This document shows, piece by piece, positions 24,645 to 37,410 of a stretch of DNA of 64,000 nucleotides. How positions within the stretch are numbered: the stretch's first letter is position 1; each line of letters starts with the position of its first letter. Where the stretch lies: contig JAQFVV010006238.1 in NCBI GenBank assembly GCA_028023455.1, forward strand, positions 7,882,572 through 7,946,571. The letters are read 5' to 3'. A program made the translations under genes and the position numbers. This DNA comes from Epiperipatus broadwayi (Eukaryota > Onychophora > Udeonychophora > Euonychophora > Peripatidae). The notes beneath the pieces were generated by a model. It worked only from the letters and a program-made list of their open reading frames with translations, did not search any database and was not told where the DNA came from.

Positions 24645-26305
24645 CTCGGGTAATGATGGAATTATAATTGATATATTAAAAGAAGCAGGTGAAGAAATAG
24701 AAAAAAAATAGCAAAGTTATATATCAAATGTCTAAATGATAAAGATGTACCAGATAATTGGAAGAATGCAGTATTAATATTAATATTTAAAAAAGATGAC
24801 AAAGAAGATATTAGAAATTACAGACGTATCAGTCTTTTATCAGTTTTATACAAAATGTTCAGTTTTATACAAAATGTTTACTAAGATAATTACAACTCGT
24901 CTACAGAAAACATTGGATTTCCACCAACCAAGAGAACAAGCTCGAATTAAAAGTGGTTTTAGTACAGTAGATCATATTCAGGTATTTAGAGAAGTTATAG
25001 AAAGGACAAATGAATATGAGTTGCCATTATGTCTTGGATTTGTAGATTATGAAAAGGCATTTGATTCTATAAACATTTCTTCAATGATTAAAGCATTGGA
25101 TCATCAAGATATAAATTCATGATATTGTCATATTTTAAAAAATATTTATAAAAATGCAACAGCAACAATTAGATTGCATAAGGATACTGGGAAAGTCAAC
25201 ATTGAGAAGGGTGTAAGATAGGGCGACTCCACATCTCCAAAACTTTTTACAGCAGTGCTGCAAGAAGTATTTTGTGGATTAAAATAGGAAACTAAAGGAG
25301 TGAAAGTAAATGGAGATTATTTAAGTAATTTCGATTTTGCAGACGATGTAGTATTTTTGCAAATAATGCTTTAGAGCTTCAGGAAATGTTGCAGGAGTTA
25401 TCAGATGAAAGTAGGATTAAAAATAAATGTTAAAAAGATTAAAGTAATATTTAATGGATTTTCTCAAAATATGAAAATAAAGATTGATTATGATGAAATT
25501 AGAAGAAGTTAACAGTTACAAATACCTTGGTCCAATTATTAATACAGATGGAAACCTAATGGATGAAATTAATCATAGAAATTGAACTTGGTTGAAGTGC
25601 TTTTGGTAGAAATAACTTGATACTAAAAGGAAATATGCCTACATGTTTGAAAAGGAATGTTTTTAATAAATGTGTTTTACCAGTTTTTACTTATGAATCT
25701 GAGACTTGGACCCTTAATAGAAGAGCAATACAGAGACTTCAGACCACTCAAAGAAGTAAGGAGAGATTCATGTTGGGAGTAACAAGAAGAGATCGAAAGC
25801 ACAATATATGGGTAAGAAAACAAACAGGTGTTACTGACCTCATTGAAAAAATTAAAAGACTTAAGTGAAGTTAGGGTGGACATATTGCTAGAAGAGATGA
25901 TAATATATGGACAATTGAAATCTTAAACTGGATTCCAAGAGATTGTAAAATACCCAGAAAGAGTCCACATGTGAGATGGATGGATGAAATAAGGAAGTGT
26001 GCAGGAATGATGTACTGACCTCATTGAAAAAATTAAAAGACTTAAGTGAAGTTAGGCTGGACATATTGCTAGAAGAGATGATAATATATGGACAATTGAA
26101 ATCTTAAACTGGATTCCAAAAGATTGTAAAATACCCAGAAAGAGTCCACATGTGAGATGGATGGATGAAATAAGGAAGTGTGCAGGAGTGATGTGGAAAA
26201 GAGATGCTAGAGATTGGAGAAGATGGATTGAACATGGCTTGGCGAGACTTTCATTCTACAGTGGATTGATAATGGTTGATGATGATGATGATGAATAATT
26301 GTTAA
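24645..26305 (+). pseudogene. RTE-like non-LTR retrotransposon, 5'-truncated RT pseudogene
   Basis: Pieces in several frames give the RT order: DILKEAGEE; YRRISLLSVLYKMFTKIITTRLQKTL-type motif; QPREQARIKSGFSTVDHIQ; LCLGFVDYEKAFDSI (RT motif A, 25020-25080); GVR-GDSTSPKLF (25210-25240); FADDVVFLQ (catalytic YxDD-type box, 25335-25360); SYKYLGPII; then the C-terminal CVLPVFTYESETWTLNRRAIQRLQ and GVTRRDRK regions. It ends with a GATGATGATGATGA tail near 26280, usual for RTE elements. The 5' endonuclease is missing and stops are frequent, so it is dead. The downstream part contains a 181-bp tandem duplication. Confidence 0.9.
25832..26190 (+). repeat. 181-bp tandem duplication within the LINE
   Basis: TACTGACCTCATTGAAAAAA starts at 25832 and again at 26013. 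The two copies differ at only a few bases. Since 181 is not a multiple of three, the duplication also breaks the reading frame. The high similarity between copies places the event after the LINE inserted. Confidence 0.9.
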
Positions 26306-26574
26306 ATTATTTATTTATTTATTTATTTTCTATATGTAAAAAAAAAAAACCTATAATATTAGTTCCCATATAAGCAGGAGACTTTATTGAGACTATATCA
26401 TATTATATTTATACATCTATATTACAGTCAGGAAATTGATGCTCATGTGGATAACAAGCATAAAATTAGCTAGATATTGAACCCTCATTTTTAATGATTA
26501 CCACCCCATATGTAGAAGGAAAAACACTCAAAGTTTAATTCACTTTCTTTAATCCATTGCATTCTTTACTCCCT

Positions 26575-27000
26575 ATCATGCTACTAAATTTGCTTATTTC
26601 ATTCATCCATCTAATTTCAGTTTAAAACTTCAACTGTTTATTCATTATCTTACTTTCCAGCAATGTATCCAATCTAGTTCTACCCCGTGAAGATACTTTT
26701 AATGATGTTAGGGATAACTGTTTATTTTTCATTTATTTCATTTTTAGTCTAGTTATTTTTCATATACATCTCTCCATAATTCATTGACTGGTCTAAAATA
26801 TTAGCATTGCTTCTTTTTAAAGTGTCAAGTCTCCGACTCATAAATAAGAATGGTAAAGCACATCTATTAAAAACCATTCTTTTCAAACATATAGGCATAT
26901 TTTCTTCTAATATTAAGCTATTTTTACCAAAAACAATTTCTATATTTGCTTTAAAATTCCAAGCTGTCTACAATAATCTTTAAGTGTCATCTGAATTTGA
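26575..27000 (-). pseudogene. RTE-like LINE C-terminal fragment
   Basis: On the minus strand the segment from about 26910 reads GAAAATATGCCTATATGTTT and continues through the TTACCATTCTTATTTATGAG region. This is the same LINE segment as 25630-25700 on the plus strand (the NMPTCLKRNVFNKCVLPVFTYESETW coding part). Stops are present and both ends are ragged. Confidence 0.7.
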
Positions 27001-27004
27001 ATTT

Positions 27005-27720
27005 TCGGTGATGGCTTTGGAAGATGGGTATAGTAATTATGACCGTAAAGCCTTACAATATATTTATTCGTGAATGTAATTACAATATGATATTTAATCA
27101 ATAACTTTTTTTCCTAATTGGTCTTTAAAATAAATTATTGAATTAAATAAACATTAACGACATTGTAAAAGTTTTTCAGGATGCATATGAAATATTTTTC
27201 AATTTAACTATTATTCTTTTATATATTTTTAATATAAAAAAATTGTTTTGGATTTTTATGAAAGCTAACTGTACAGTTATTAATTATGTTCTGTCTGTTT
27301 ATAAGCAATACTAAATGACATATTTATTGTTACTAATTTATATTCTTAAAAGATTTATTGCTAATATTTAAAATAAACATAATTATTAAAAACATTTCAC
27401 TTGATATCAATTATGAAAGGAGAATAATACCGTCTAATTACTTTTCATAATTTGTGTCATTGAAATTTTTAATATTTAGCGATGAAGGGGACATTATTTT
27501 ATAATTTATTATTGCTTTATAAATTATTCTCAATTAAAGTTGAGATTGAATTCTAAACATAACATTGCGAGTTATTAATTATTAGTGTAAACAATTCGTG
27601 ATTGACTTTTTTACATTGTTTCATTATATATATATATAATTTTAACAGAGATTTCAAGTCTTAGATTAGCTGTCTTTTGTTATTTTACACAGTTTTAAAA
27701 ATATATATTTAGTAATAATT
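27005..27720. other. AT-rich DNA, nothing recognised
   Basis: No coding, tRNA-like or repeat signal could be supported here apart from a short (TA)n near 27626. Confidence 0.4.
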
Positions 27721-27729
27721 TTATTTTCC

Positions 27730-27815
27730 TGAGTGGTTTGGTGTCGTAGTACAACACTAGGCTCTGGACCTACGGATCATGGTCATGTCTATTGCTTCTT
27801 GCTCACGAACTTCTT
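27730..27815 (+). repeat. Possible tRNA-derived SINE head
   Basis: TGAGTGGTTTGGTGTCGTAG resembles a tRNA D-arm/A-box, followed by ACACTAGGCTCTGGACC and a decayed B-box (GGTCATGTC). It is a single copy in the window and therefore tentative. Confidence 0.35.
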
Positions 27816-28439
27816 ATGAACTCTTAAAAAATAAAACTATTCTATTACTTATTTTTTAATAATAGTATTTTCACAAAAGAAATGAGATTGCATATGCTTC
27901 TCATCATATATAAGAGAAATTGTAGCGATATGGAATATATCAATACATCAAAATCTTTTTATCCTTTTTTATATCGAGTCATTAATAATTGCTAGTTAAG
28001 GATAACACAGACTTGGGTTTAGTATGCTACATGTAAGGTCATTTGATATTTCCATTAGTAATTGGCATGTTGCCATGGTAATTATTGAAGATAAAAAAAA
28101 TGGGCAGTTATGAATGTTTAACAGGATTTATTGTTGGTTTTACCTTCTAGAAATTACTTACATAACTAGTAAATAAACTAAACACTCTATGACCACATCA
28201 AATACCTGAAAGAATATCCTAAGACTATTTGGAATCTAAAAGAATTCCAAACGTTAATCAATCTGGATTATAGACACCAACATTCAGATAGTACATATTT
28301 ATAATATTCTGCTTATGATTTTACTCATTCTAAGAGTATCTAGACACTCATTTACCAACCAATAAAATCATAATTAGCTAGGGGTACTATTTTACTGCCT
28401 AAAAATTAATGCTAGTTTGGGACCTGAAAAAAATGGCAA

Positions 28440-28690
28440 ATTTTAAATCATCCAGAGTAGATAGTCAGTTGAAATCTTAAACTGGATTCCAAGAGATTTT
28501 CAAGGACCTAGAAGAAGACCAGGTGGTAGATGGATGAATGAAATAAAAAAGTGTGCTGGAGTGATATGGCAAAAAGAGGTAAGTCATCAGAGAAACTGAA
28601 TTTATCTTGGAAAGACCTTCATCTTGCAGTGAATCGATAATCTTGATAGTGATAATGATGATCAATAACGAATTAATATCCTCATGTTTC
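28440..28690 (+). pseudogene. RTE-like LINE 3' end
   Basis: The minimal fragment codes for the EILNWIPRD...KxxRRRPGGRWMNEIKKCAGVIW-type C-terminus, followed by a TGATAATGATGATCA tail. It is 5'-truncated to about 250 bp, as is common for LINE copies. Confidence 0.75.
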
Positions 28691-30469
28691 AGTATCCTAA
28701 TTTCGTATTAATATTCTCAGCCAAGAAAATAATCATCCTCAGGATCATTAAAAAAAGCTTTGTAAATAATAAAACAAATTAAACCATATGTAGTAAATAA
28801 GACATGCACAAATATTTAATTTAAAATAGTAAAAATAATTTATTAAAATCATTTGTTAATAATAAAAAATATCCATAGTTATAAACACATAGATATGAAT
28901 TTTAACTGATATATCAGAAAGATATAGCTTGCTTTCTGCTGAGACATTCAATTTATTACATATTAACACTCTTACCAAATATATACACACATTTTACTGT
29001 AATGCAAAGAAGCCTAGCATTTGAACGCAGTCACAATCTTTTGAGTTGTAACAAGAAACAATAACTAAAATGTAAATACACACGCCCAAAAATAAATATA
29101 TTATAGAAGAATAAAGTGAATTTAAAAAAATAATTACAAATATAATAAGACAAAAAAAATAATATGGCTCTATGCACAACTACAATTATATACATTAAAA
29201 ACCCTAATATGGATTTAATAAATAATAAGATTACTCCCCAGGTACCTTTTTAAAACTATAGACTTGTTCTCAGCATAACAGATTTTAAAAATTCTTTATG
29301 CGACTTTTTTGTTGTTCAGTCATTCCCAATTAGACTTAACTTCAGTCTTCGAATTTTTTGAATGATAAACTGCTTTACGTTAGTAAGCTAGGAAAGCTTT
29401 AGATCAATAAGAATAAACTTCTATTTAAATCTAAGTACAGGCCAAAAGAGCTACCTTATACATCATCATTACCTTTGAGCTAGGTATTATGAGGCATATA
29501 ATGTGTCCATTTATGGATGAAGTGTTACATTTTGAGAGCATGGGTAATATGCTTCTGTATGCATTCATTTCACTGTTAAAGATCATATTCATGCAGAATA
29601 AAATCAGGACCAAAAGAAATTTGCCTGCTGTTTGACTTGTTTTCATAGGTATTAACAAATTGCAATGAATTTTCATATTTCTATCTATCTTCTGTAATTC
29701 TATTTTGACTACACTATAATTTTATGTGGAATGAACTTATGAAACAATTGATTTAATATATTCGTCTTAATTTTTTATTTATAGCTTTCTAACATTTGAG
29801 AAAACCATATTTATCTATTTTGCAAGTTCGTGCTCTTGCTTATAAAATATGATACAGAATGAAGATTATTTTTCTATTTTTCTTTAAAATTTATTTGCAA
29901 CGGATTATCAAATAATTTTTTAATTATAAAACCTTAATTAAATATAATTAGTTATATTTTTAATAAACTAGTATTTCTTTTTTATTTAATTATATATGAA
30001 ACGAACTTTTCTTATTTCCCCATCTCCCGATTCTTTTATTTAAAAAATAGATGCCAATATTTTTATATTTACCTATAAGTTTTTTAATTTCATCCTTTTA
30101 CATTTAATTTTCTTAAATATAGATTTACCTTTCTAAATTTCTATAAAAATATATAAAAAATTTAAATATAATATATCCCCAACTTAAGAAATTTAAAGAA
30201 AACCAATGTGAAAATCTCTTAGATTCTTAAATACAACAACCGTGTATATTAAATATTACATGCTTTACCTATGATAATTCATGAATTTATTATTTACAAA
30301 ATTTATTATCTTTAAAAACATTTATTTATGTTAAAAGTTTAATATATTCGCATTAAGACTTATTAACTATACAATCATTCTTTAGTATGATAAGTTTAAT
30401 TTTAGGCTCTCAATTATGTTGTATAAGTATCTTTTTAACATTTAGTATTTAAGTAAGTAGAGGGATTTA

Positions 30470-30745
30470 AACTCAGAATTTTTTAGTTTATATTCATCTT
30501 TCACTTCATCTCAAGCAACTGATACTCATAACCACACATATGTAAAAAAGACACATGATCCCTAATATATCTATTTTATGCAAAACCAGCACTCATCATT
30601 TGGGCCAGATCATAATCTATATACAGTCAGTGCTAGGTTTATATTAAGATAGCAATTCCTCAAACTTTAATGGAATGGCATCTTCTCACCCTTCCAACTA
30701 TTCAACCATCCATTTTATTGAAAAACTGATGATGGAACATATTTT
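30470..30745 (-). repeat. Family A copy: body, decayed HHR, tRNA-like module
   Basis: Minus-strand order is body (30745 to 30615), hammerhead remnant (30554-30613), CTTTTTTACATATGTG linker, then a tRNA-like module with GAGTTTAAATCCC near 30475. The ribozyme has C3 changed to A and G12 changed to A, so it should be inactive. The order of parts matches the composite at 23879-24440. Confidence 0.65.
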
Positions 30746-30954
30746 AATAATTTTGAATGAATCCATTATGGAATAAGTTTGTATAAGCATAATTTATAAA
30801 TAGTTTTGCATACTGTATAAAATGTTAAGTGGCAATACTTAAAACAGTACATGGTTATTTGATCCTATGATAGAAGTTTCTGTATTAGAGGTTGGAGTCC
30901 ATATTATTAATTGTAGCCTATTTGTGTTATTAACTTTTTTTTAATTGCAACCTA

Positions 30955-31190
30955 ATTTATAAATATCACACGATCACCATCTCTTATATTAGCACATAAT
31001 TGTTGTAAACAAAGGCAAAACTCTCCATACAGTAGTGCCACCCTGTGCCAACCATGTCCACAAAGCCAGAAACTAGCCTGGGGATATTGGATGAGTAGGC
31101 ATTAGATAGGGATTTTATGCACAAGCCTTCTGGCATCCATTGATTACTCTGGTTGGCACAGAGTGGCACTACTGTATGGAGAGTTTTGCT
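30955..31190. repeat. Family B palindromic HHR element, ribozyme truncated
   Basis: Arms open with GCAAAACTCTCCATACAGTA and close with its reverse complement. The left outer flank carries CACACGATCACCATCTCTTA. Inside, CCACAAAGCCAGAAACTAGC and the TGGGGATATTGGATGAG stem I strand remain, but the CUGAUGA half of the ribozyme is lost. It lies about 300 bp upstream of the PLE fragment at 31500. Confidence 0.7.
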
Positions 31191-31499
31191 CTAATTATAA
31201 ATACTGAACAGAGTACATTTAAAAAAAATTCTAAACAAATCCTAAGAGCTATATGTCAAGCTTTATAACTAATAAATAAGTATTCTTAAGTTCACTTTGA
31301 TTACACTATGACAGTTAAGCCAGTTGAAGTACAAGGTATAACACACCCTACTTATTCCCACAAAGTAGCAGGCTTATTCTCATTCTTGTTCAAAAATTAT
31401 GAGCTATGTAAGTATGAAGTCTTACCCAATACATGGCTTATCTAACTAAAATGGGTTACTCACAATTTTCAATCAGCAGGAAAGTAAATAAATTTTTAT

Positions 31500-32160
31500 C
31501 ACAAAATCAACCACACCAAGGACAACAAGCCAACAATTCTTATACCATACATTCAACCCCTAGTCAGTTGTCTCAATAATAAACTAGCTAAGGACTTCAC
31601 CTTCACATATCGATCACCTCCCAATACAAAATGCTTATCAATAATTCCGAGTATAGAATCACACCTAAACTCACCCCTCAGGTCATATATAAGATGACCT
31701 ACCCATAATCTAACTGCCAGGCTGCATATTATGGAAAGACCAGGATCAATATTGCCAACAGAGTGGCTCAGCATAGATGTGTAGATACATTTACAATAAA
31801 ACTAACACCAAAAGGAAGGCAATTCCATCTTTGTTGAGCGCAAAAAACAACAGGACCTAGATTTTGAATCCAAGTCTGCTAACATCATTTACTCAGAAAG
31901 ACACAATGCTAAAGGAAAGATCAGAGAAGCATTACACATAGCAAGCAATCCTAGGTCCATTAATTGAAAAGAAGCTTGCTTTGCCCTGTTCTGAAAATGG
32001 CAGATATAATTAATTTGCATTATTTTGCATAAATTTTCGTTTTAACAACGCAGTTTTTAACAAAATAGTAGCTATGAATATGAGAACAAGAATTCTCTTG
32101 AAAGTGTTCAGCTAATATAGCATTTTTTGATATTACTAGCTTCATTATCTGTGCATACAG
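31500..32160 (+). pseudogene. Penelope-like element RT-EN linker and GIY-YIG endonuclease remnant
   Basis: One frame from 31503 reads TKDNKPTILIPYIQPLVSCLNNKLAK, the conserved linker between PLE reverse transcriptase and endonuclease. After a frameshift near 31690 another frame reads VIYKMTYPQSNCQAAYYGKT followed by RVAQHR, which matches the GIY-YIG motif with its preceding Cys and the downstream Arg/His. Further on, ERHNAKGKIREALHIA and INxKEACF match the C-terminal R...E and N of PLE endonucleases. Stops and the frameshift make it non-functional. A shared 3' tail (TAGCTATGAATATGAGAAC) ends near 32160. Confidence 0.8.
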
Positions 32161-32164
32161 CACA

Positions 32165-33160
32165 TATATATATAGTATTTAAAATATTAAGGTAATTTGA
32201 AAATTTTCAGTTATTAGCTTGAATAAACAATAAGAGTAAAAGAGGGCTTCTTGGCAATTATATTAAAGACAATGTTTCATAAATGAGATTTCTAAGGAAT
32301 TTCCAGTATTTTAAAAATATTATTTATTTGACTTATAACTGTTGTTTATTATTTTATTATGCATACATGAGGTGTTAAAACAGTGGAAATTTTTTTTAAC
32401 AACAACGCTGTCTAGTGTAAGCTTTGGTAATCGATAGATACTAGATTGTAGTGCTATTTTTATGAGAACGAATTGGTGTTGTTTTTATACATTACATAAG
32501 CATAAAGAAGATATGCTCATGCGATTCATGATTCAATCCAAAATAAGCTGTTACATGGAATATCAGCACAGCAGTGAAATAATTTCTGCAAAGATGGTCA
32601 TTTTATAAACGAAATAAGCAATAAAAATGTAAACGAAATATCCTGTTTAAATAAATAATCAAGTGATTTATTGTATGAAAGTCATGTGATATTTGAGCAC
32701 ATGAAGAGAGATTGAGCTCTGATTCAAGAACCATTGACTCTCAAGACTTTTTCTCAAGGACTGTGCTAAACCACAAAAGTCAGTAAAGTAAGTATAGCAG
32801 TAGTTTTAAAAGGTATGTGATGTTGACATGTTTACAAAGGATTTGTAATCATGTGATACTGCTTCTATTATGTGACTTTCTCTTAACTACGATTATGTGC
32901 CATAAAAAGGACCGTGATTATATAATTAGAATGATACACAGTTGCATTTGTAATTGAAAATGTCTATAAACTCATTTATAATTATTTGACTGCATTTTAT
33001 CTCTTTATTTGTACTAAGTATTGTAGCATAATCTTTAATGGTTACACATTTTATATTATTTTATTTCCAGAGGTTTTTATTTATTTATTTTTCCATTTTA
33101 ATTGGATATACAAGACTACATTTATGTGAAATGTAGATAAAATAGCTTTTAAATATCACT
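32165..33160. other. Region without recognised features
   Basis: AT-rich, slightly more complex sequence near 32480-32800, but no splice-bounded frame or known repeat was identified. Confidence 0.35.
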
Positions 33161-33165
33161 CTTTG

Positions 33166-33250
33166 TCAAGCATTGTTAGCCTAGAGGTCATCGCAACTGC
33201 GTTGCAAGCAACGGTTGTGGGTTCACGTCCTGGCCAATGCTATGACATAT
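33166..33250 (+). repeat. tRNA-derived SINE, family S1
   Basis: TTAGCCTAGAGGTCATCGCA (A-box side), GGTTCACGTCC (B-box) and the shared CCAATGCTATGACAT 3' motif are present. The copy is short and ends in an A-rich tail. Confidence 0.7.
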
Positions 33251-33390
33251 GAAAACATATACATATATATCACTCTTTATAGAAAAGTCTTCTAAAATGA
33301 TTCCACATTCCAAAATTCAATTTCACCTCATCTATCATCAGTTGTTTATTAATTGCTTAAGAATTAATTTGATTCTTTTTTGCTTTTGAC

Positions 33391-33707
33391 TTATAATTTA
33401 AAATCAGTTTCCATTTTGACAATGACATTAAATCCTGTGGATTGAATGAGGGTTTTTACACTCCTACTCACAAATCTGAGAAGTTTCAAAGCAATCAAGG
33501 GTGAGGGATTTTTGGTAACTTTTCTTGTAGAAATATCCATAAAAGCTAATAAACCAGATGGCTTTCTAGGATGCATATATTCATAAGAAAAAAGATTTAA
33601 TCTTAAAGGTTCTTCAAAAATCAAACTTTGTTTAGTGTAGTGTGTACAAGACTCTTCAGTTGCCAGGTGTTGAGGGTTAGAGAAATTTTTCAGCATTATT
33701 TGAACAT
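33391..33707 (-). CDS. Unidentified open frame, possible terminal exon
   Basis: An uninterrupted frame of 105 residues runs on the minus strand from a possible acceptor (ATCTAG at 33708-33713) to a TAA stop. The first internal Met gives a 101-residue product, MLKNFSNPQHL...MKMETDFKL-like at its ends. Composition is normal for protein (mixed charged and hydrophobic, one His-Tyr-rich segment), and there is no signal peptide or obvious membrane helix. An AATAAA-like signal is present downstream (AATTAATAAAC near 33352). I do not recognise the family. It may be a last exon of a minus-strand gene, a processed pseudogene, or chance. Confidence 0.3.
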
Positions 33708-33889
33708 CTAGATTAATGTTTAATATCTATTTTTAAAAAAAATCATGAATGGATATCTGACTTGGCTATGGATATGTTGTTTAAATATATCATGACAATT
33801 ATTCTTACAGCTATAATTGACAAATATGTTTTAACATTTTGTAACAAATAGTTTTGCAATACAAATATTAAACAGCCAAATAAAAAATA

Positions 33890-34185
33890 GAGTCATAGAT
33901 CACATGACCCCATTCTTTTAAGCTTGCAAGATACAAATAATGAGCATTGCTTAATTGCTCAACAAGATTTGTGATAAATGTTTATCCAGAGAAAACATTT
34001 AAAATATCTCTAGTGTCTGAAGCTATCCTAGTGCTTCTCTGAGGAGTGCCATACAAAACCATTGGTCAGAGGTTTGGGGGAAGGGGACTTCTGACAGAGG
34101 TATTTTAAATGCTTTCTCTGGCTAAGCATTTATCACAAAGCTTGTTGAACAATTAGCAATGCTCATTGTTTAAGTATTAAACAAT
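33890..34185. repeat. Family D palindrome
   Basis: The AATAATGAGCATTGCTTAATTG and GATAAATG...CATTTAAAATATCTC left arm is mirrored by TATTTTAAATGCTTTCTCTG and AGCAATGCTCATTG on the right. It is a single compact copy of the family seen at 14995-16065. Confidence 0.75.
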
Positions 34186-34245
34186 TTTACAATTTTTGAA
34201 ATTATTAGAAATCTACTTACAATTACTTAAATATACATAAAAACT

Positions 34246-34341
34246 TAATATTGATTGTCCTTATATAGTACAATAAATATCCATTTGACCATTAAACATC
34301 ATAATATTGATTGTCCTTATATAGTACAATAAATATCCATT
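34246..34341. repeat. 56-bp tandem duplication
   Basis: TAATATTGATTGTCCTTATA and the following bases to CCATTTG are repeated exactly at 34246 and 34302. Confidence 0.9.
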
Positions 34342-34626
34342 TGCTGATTAATGTTATATGGGTGGCTAATTTGGGTGTGGAATGCCAAAAAAAAACATTC
34401 TGAACTTATTTAGAAAGTCTTCAGTTATTTGAAATATTTTCTGTCTTTGTCTAAAAGCTGAAATGTAAGTCATGAGTCTTATAGGCTAATGTTTAAATTA
34501 TTTTTGAAGCAGAACATGTATTTCAAATACAAAAAATAGAAATCACCTGAGAGAGATGTCATAACACCTTAATTGGTTAAAGTTGAGTAGTCACCATGAA
34601 TAGCCAGATTTTTTTATATTAAAACA

Positions 34627-34705
34627 GGCAAAACTCTGCATACAGTAGTGCCACTCAGTGCAAGCCAGAGTAATCAATGTATGCCAGGAGGCTTTTTATA
34701 ACAAA
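34627..34705 (+). repeat. Family B fragment
   Basis: Only the left arm GGCAAAACTCTGCATACAGT through ATGCCAGGAGGCTTTT remains, without ribozyme. Confidence 0.6.
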
Positions 34706-35193
34706 ATATACAGAAATAGTTTGTAATTTTCTTTTTGCGCAGTTGACAATATTATTTACTATTGACTAAATGTGAGCAATTGTCATACATGTTATGTTTT
34801 ATTGCTATGATCTAATATAAATGATAACTGTAAAAGAAAGACTGTGTATGTAAATTTGTACAAACTGTTATAATTGTAAATGCTTTTAATAAGAGTGGAA
34901 GTAGCATTTAAAAGTAGATTTGAAATATTGACTAACAAATTTTAACAAAATATGTAACATTTTAATTATATGAATACATTGCTTCAATCATGAAGTCATT
35001 TCTTTTTTTTACAAAAAAATAAATTATTGTTTCATGTGTAAATGTATGCAAACATAGACCAACCGACATGAAATTATTATAATTATATAATAAATTAATA
35101 ATAATTGTATACAAGTGGAAAGTATACTAATTAATTAAAGTTGTAATTATAAATTTATTTAACACACATTGATTACAAGTAAGTAATATTTAC

Positions 35194-35298
35194 TAAGGCA
35201 ATAAACCTCAAATCATATGCACTTGAAAATGCGAAGATAGGGACCTCTACACATCTTAACCACAAGCTTATGCACATGATTTGAGGTTTATTGCCTTA
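35194..35298. repeat. 105-bp palindromic MITE-like element
   Basis: TAAGGCAATAAACCTCAAAT at the left is the reverse complement of the right end; 28-bp terminal inverted repeats differ at one base. The 49-bp centre is non-coding. It is flanked by AATATT-type sequence on both sides, but a clear target duplication is not seen. Confidence 0.8.
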
Positions 35299-35954
35299 GA
35301 AAATATTATTAATTAATTGAATGAAACTAAATTTAATGTGAAAAGTAAATCTTTAAAAATTGAGTAAATCTTCAAAATCTTTTATATATTTTTTGTTAAG
35401 TAAATAATTATATAGGATTATGATTTGAGTTAGGATATTTGCTATTGCAGAGAAAAAATATTAATAGTGACTATCTAGAAAATAGATGTATAAATTAAAA
35501 TTGACATTTTAAAATAAAATTTCATCAGAACTTCTTTAAAATGAGAATATTAAATATTTTGGTTTAATGTCTCCAGAGAGATATAATTTAATCCAAGATG
35601 ATTGACTAAATCCTGCATGAGGTCTATTTTTAGCTGTGCAATTATATCTGCTTTGTTATTTCATTTATCAATCTCTCTCAGCAAAACATTATGATTCCTA
35701 CTAAATCAGAAGTATTACAATTTTTTGTACTCAGTCAAAATTCAAGGAACTCTGCAAAGAATGCAATAGACAAAAAAAAAAAATTTCAAATGTACAATTA
35801 TCACTATAAAAAAAAATGGTTTTTTTTTCCATAAGTACTTTCATCCATAAAATCAAAAGAAAATAACCTTAGTTCAATATTTTGTGCTATTGATACTTAG
35901 ATGCACAAAGTGTTTTCTACTACTTTCCATAAACAAAGATCATTTATGAGTGTT

Positions 35955-36700
35955 TAGGGTAAGAGTTCCCAAACTTTTTTCGGTTGCAGAACCTTTTGCC
36001 AAAAACATTTAAAACTGTTGACCTCCTAATCATTTACTTTGCTCACTCAAACGAATAAATTTGTACAGTACTTGATATTAAATATTTCAGAATGATTTAA
36101 AATGATAAAAGGACTATGGATTGTGCAACATTTACTATCAAGAGCTGCACTAACTAATTAAAGCAAAAAATAGGAGCAGTTGTTTTATTTTTTGACATTT
36201 ATTAAAAAATATGTAAATTCAAAATAAGTACAAATATTGAAAACACTTTATTAAACATAAAAATGAAGTGAACAATATCAAAATATTTAGAATTAAACAT
36301 CAACAAAATTCCAACAACCAAAGATTTTAATCAGAATTATAAAAATAAGAATACCAAATAAATTAGCTTGGAAGACTAAATTTAATGATATGGGTGCACC
36401 TGGTAATCTGTCAACAATTTATCTATGGCTGAATTTAAATTAATGAATTGTATTCTCAAATCTCCATGTTCAGTGATATGTCATTGATGTCTGTTTTGAA
36501 GCAGGTTTAAAACTACACTGAAGTCTCTCTTTACCAGATACTATGATCAAAATGCACAAATACTTTTGTACAACAGTCCATATAGTTGGATACAAAAGTG
36601 GAATATCTTATTGCAGCCAAAACCTTGTTTAAGTTGTACTTTGAGATCATTATTCATGTTGATGGTTATCAGATCACCTTGCAAAAATTATATTTGTTTC
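35955..36700 (+). mobile_element. Possible hAT-derived fragment
   Basis: GAGTTCCCAAACTTTTTTCG near 35969 resembles a hAT left end, and the following sequence is repeat-like. No matching right end or target duplication was found, so the extent is uncertain. Confidence 0.3.
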
Positions 36701-36857
36701 TGCATTAGTAGTGTAAGTGTGTGTTATCTAATCTGATATTTCCAATAATAGAATATCTTTGAACCAAGTTTTGAAATCTAAGTAAAGAGCTTCCAAGTGA
36801 TAGCAAGACATTTTCTTCTCGGCTTAGTTGCATCTTAAATAAGTTGGGGAACTGGGA

Positions 36858-37410
36858 GAGGCAAAACTCTCCATACAATAGCATCATTCAGTGAAGCTAA
36901 AGTAATCAATGGATGAAAGAAGGTTTGTGCATAAAATCATATCCACAGGCTAGTTTCTAGCTTGTGGCTGTCATCAGTGAGGAGCCTTGGATCTGAGAGC
37001 ACTGCATATAAATCTTAGGATCTAATACAACCCCTCCAGCAATCACCTTTTAGCTAACTATAAAACACCAAAAAAATACCAAAAAATATAAATTCTGAAC
37101 TGAATTCAGATCTTTATGACTATACAAGTTAATGAACTTGAATTGGAAACATTATTGTGTTTACATTTTGGACTCAAAGCTCTATAGTTAGATAATAAGG
37201 TACATGGTGGCTGCTGGATGATTGTATTAGATCTTAATATCTAGGTGCAGTGCTCTCAGATCCAAGGCTTCTCACTGATAAAAGCCAGAGATTAGAAACC
37301 AGTTTGGGGATATTGGATGAGTAGACACTAGATTTGGATTTTATGCACAAACCTTTCTGAATCTATTGATTACTTTGGCTTGCACTGAGAGCTTTGTCTC
37401 TATGTATTTA
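36858..37410. repeat. Family B long palindrome with two decayed HHRs
   Basis: Two inverted copies of the family B body flank a unique spacer near 37060-37190. The left copy has a minus-strand ribozyme segment at 36941-36993 (CUGAUGA and GAAA kept, U16.1 changed to C). The right copy has a plus-strand segment at 37261-37320 in which CUGAUGA became CUGAUAA. Neither is predicted to cleave well. Confidence 0.7.

Noticed and set aside
31553-31774. 73-residue minus-strand frame
   Set aside because: Antisense shadow of the PLE linker and endonuclease remnant on the plus strand.
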